From Myxococcales bacterium (GTDB lineage Bacteria; Myxococcota_A; Polyangia; Polyangiales; Polyangiaceae), in assembly GCA_013298325.1 (NCBI GenBank), contig JAAFHJ010000392.1, positions 1 through 5,111 of the forward strand: a stretch of DNA of 5,111 nucleotides, read 5' to 3'. The first letter of the stretch is position 1. Each line of letters begins with the position of its first letter. The translations under genes and the position numbers were made by a program. The notes beneath the pieces are model-generated. The model worked only from the letters and a program-made list of their open reading frames with translations, was not told where the DNA came from and did not search any database. Positions 4,413-5,111 of this stretch are shown here, in pieces.

Positions 4413-5111
4413 GGAGAATCGCAAAGGGGCCGATCGGCTCCCGGCGGGTGCCTCGCGGGAGCACGAACGGGTAGGCGGCCTCCGGCCAGACGACGAGGGC
4501 GTCGGGCTTTGTGCGCGCACGGGTGGCCGTCTGGAGCGCCTCAAGCAGCCCCTGTTCGGTCCCCGCTGCCCAGCGGCCCCGCGCGTCGACCCGCGCGTCG
4601 ACGAGGGCCACCGGAAACGCGGGGGCCGCTTGGCGGTCCTCCTCGACGGCCCGCACGCGCCACACACCGAAGGTGCCCACCGCCATCAGAACGCCGCTCG
4701 CGAACGCCAGCGGCGAAAGGTCCCCTCGCCGCGTCGACGCCAGCGCCATCGCGATAGCTCCGAGGGCGAACACAAGACCGCGTTCACCAAAAAAAGCAGC
4801 AAGTTGAATTGCTTCTGGCAGGTGCGCGAGCGGGACCGCGGCGGTCCAGGGGAAGAGCCCGGGCGCAAACGTTGCAAGGTGCAGTAGAATAGAGAACGCG
4901 GCGATCGACCCAGCAGGCGATCGCGGGCGGAACCGGACGAAGAGCGCCCCGACCGCCGCATGCGGCAGCGCTTGCGCCGCTGCCGTGAGGAGCACCGCTG
5001 CCGTGCCGCCGAGGAGGCCGACCGACGAAAAGCGCATCGCCGTCGTAGCCACAAACGCCAACGCGACCGCCTGCGCCGTCGCCCCAAAGGCGAAACCGAC
5101 CGCAGCGCCGC
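4405..5111 (-). CDS. lnt: Apolipoprotein N-acyltransferase, N-terminal part (membrane region and start of the nitrilase domain; 5' end outside window)
   Basis: The frame is open from the window edge and gives about 235 residues before the shift. It starts inside the membrane region (GFAFGATAQAVALAFVATTAM) and continues through several hydrophobic helices, including SSVGLLGGTAAVLLTAAAQAL, IAAFSILLHLATFAPGLFPW and LVFALGAIAMALA. It then enters the nitrilase domain with FPVALVDARVD and VVWPEAAYPF, whose Glu (codon 4480-4482) is the first residue of the Glu-Lys-Cys catalytic triad. The text is Lnt-like up to GPFAILPTG near 4405. Beyond that, this frame reads non-homologous sequence to a stop at 4153, while homology resumes one frame over. 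The two parts total about 460 residues, and with some 40-60 missing N-terminal residues they fit the usual 500-550. No start codon is claimed; the TTG at 5061 lies inside the membrane region. Lnt is essential in many Gram-negative bacteria, which argues for a sequence error or recoding over true loss. Confidence 0.85.

Overview
This is a GC-rich bacterial window with a Gram-negative gene set. The gene for apolipoprotein N-acyltransferase (Lnt) implies lipoproteins and an outer membrane. The protein styles (a cytosolic-looking BtuF-like receptor, a long-arm HU protein and a PDRRRH-type small protein) resemble, from memory, those of Myxococcota/Polyangia and other former Deltaproteobacteria. That placement is an inference, because no rRNA or other strict marker gene is present. 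The region looks chromosomal: there is no IS element, CRISPR array, tRNA or phage gene, and no clear novel multi-gene system.

Layout: (1) 1-165 is the C-terminal end of an unrecognised + strand protein. (2) 216-1172 (+) encodes a substrate-binding-type helical backbone metal receptor without a signal peptide. (3) 1173-1790 (-) encodes a RimJ/RimL-type GNAT acetyltransferase whose stop codon directly abuts that of the receptor gene. (4) 1835-2200 (-) encodes a 121-residue conserved-looking protein of unknown function, probably transcribed together with the acetyltransferase. (5) 2314-3015 (+) encodes YbeY, the 16S rRNA maturation endoribonuclease, with an unusual Lys/Ala/Pro-rich C-terminal tail of about 87 residues. 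(6) 3016-3383 is a 368-base non-coding stretch with several perfect palindromes, three of them centred exactly 21 bp apart. (7) 3384-3701 (+) encodes an HU-family DNA-binding protein with a strong Shine-Dalgarno sequence. (8) 3726-5111 (-) is lnt, missing its 5' end at the window edge and split by an apparent frameshift near 4400-4412.

Functionally this is mostly housekeeping: ribosome maturation (YbeY), nucleoid architecture (HU) and lipoprotein maturation (Lnt), beside a ligand-binding protein and an acetyltransferase. In enterobacteria ybeY and lnt lie in one operon (ybeZ-ybeY-ybeX-lnt). Here they are still within about 1 kb of each other but on opposite strands with HU between them. The points most worth a second look are the lnt frameshift, the basic YbeY tail and the phased palindromes between ybeY and the HU gene.
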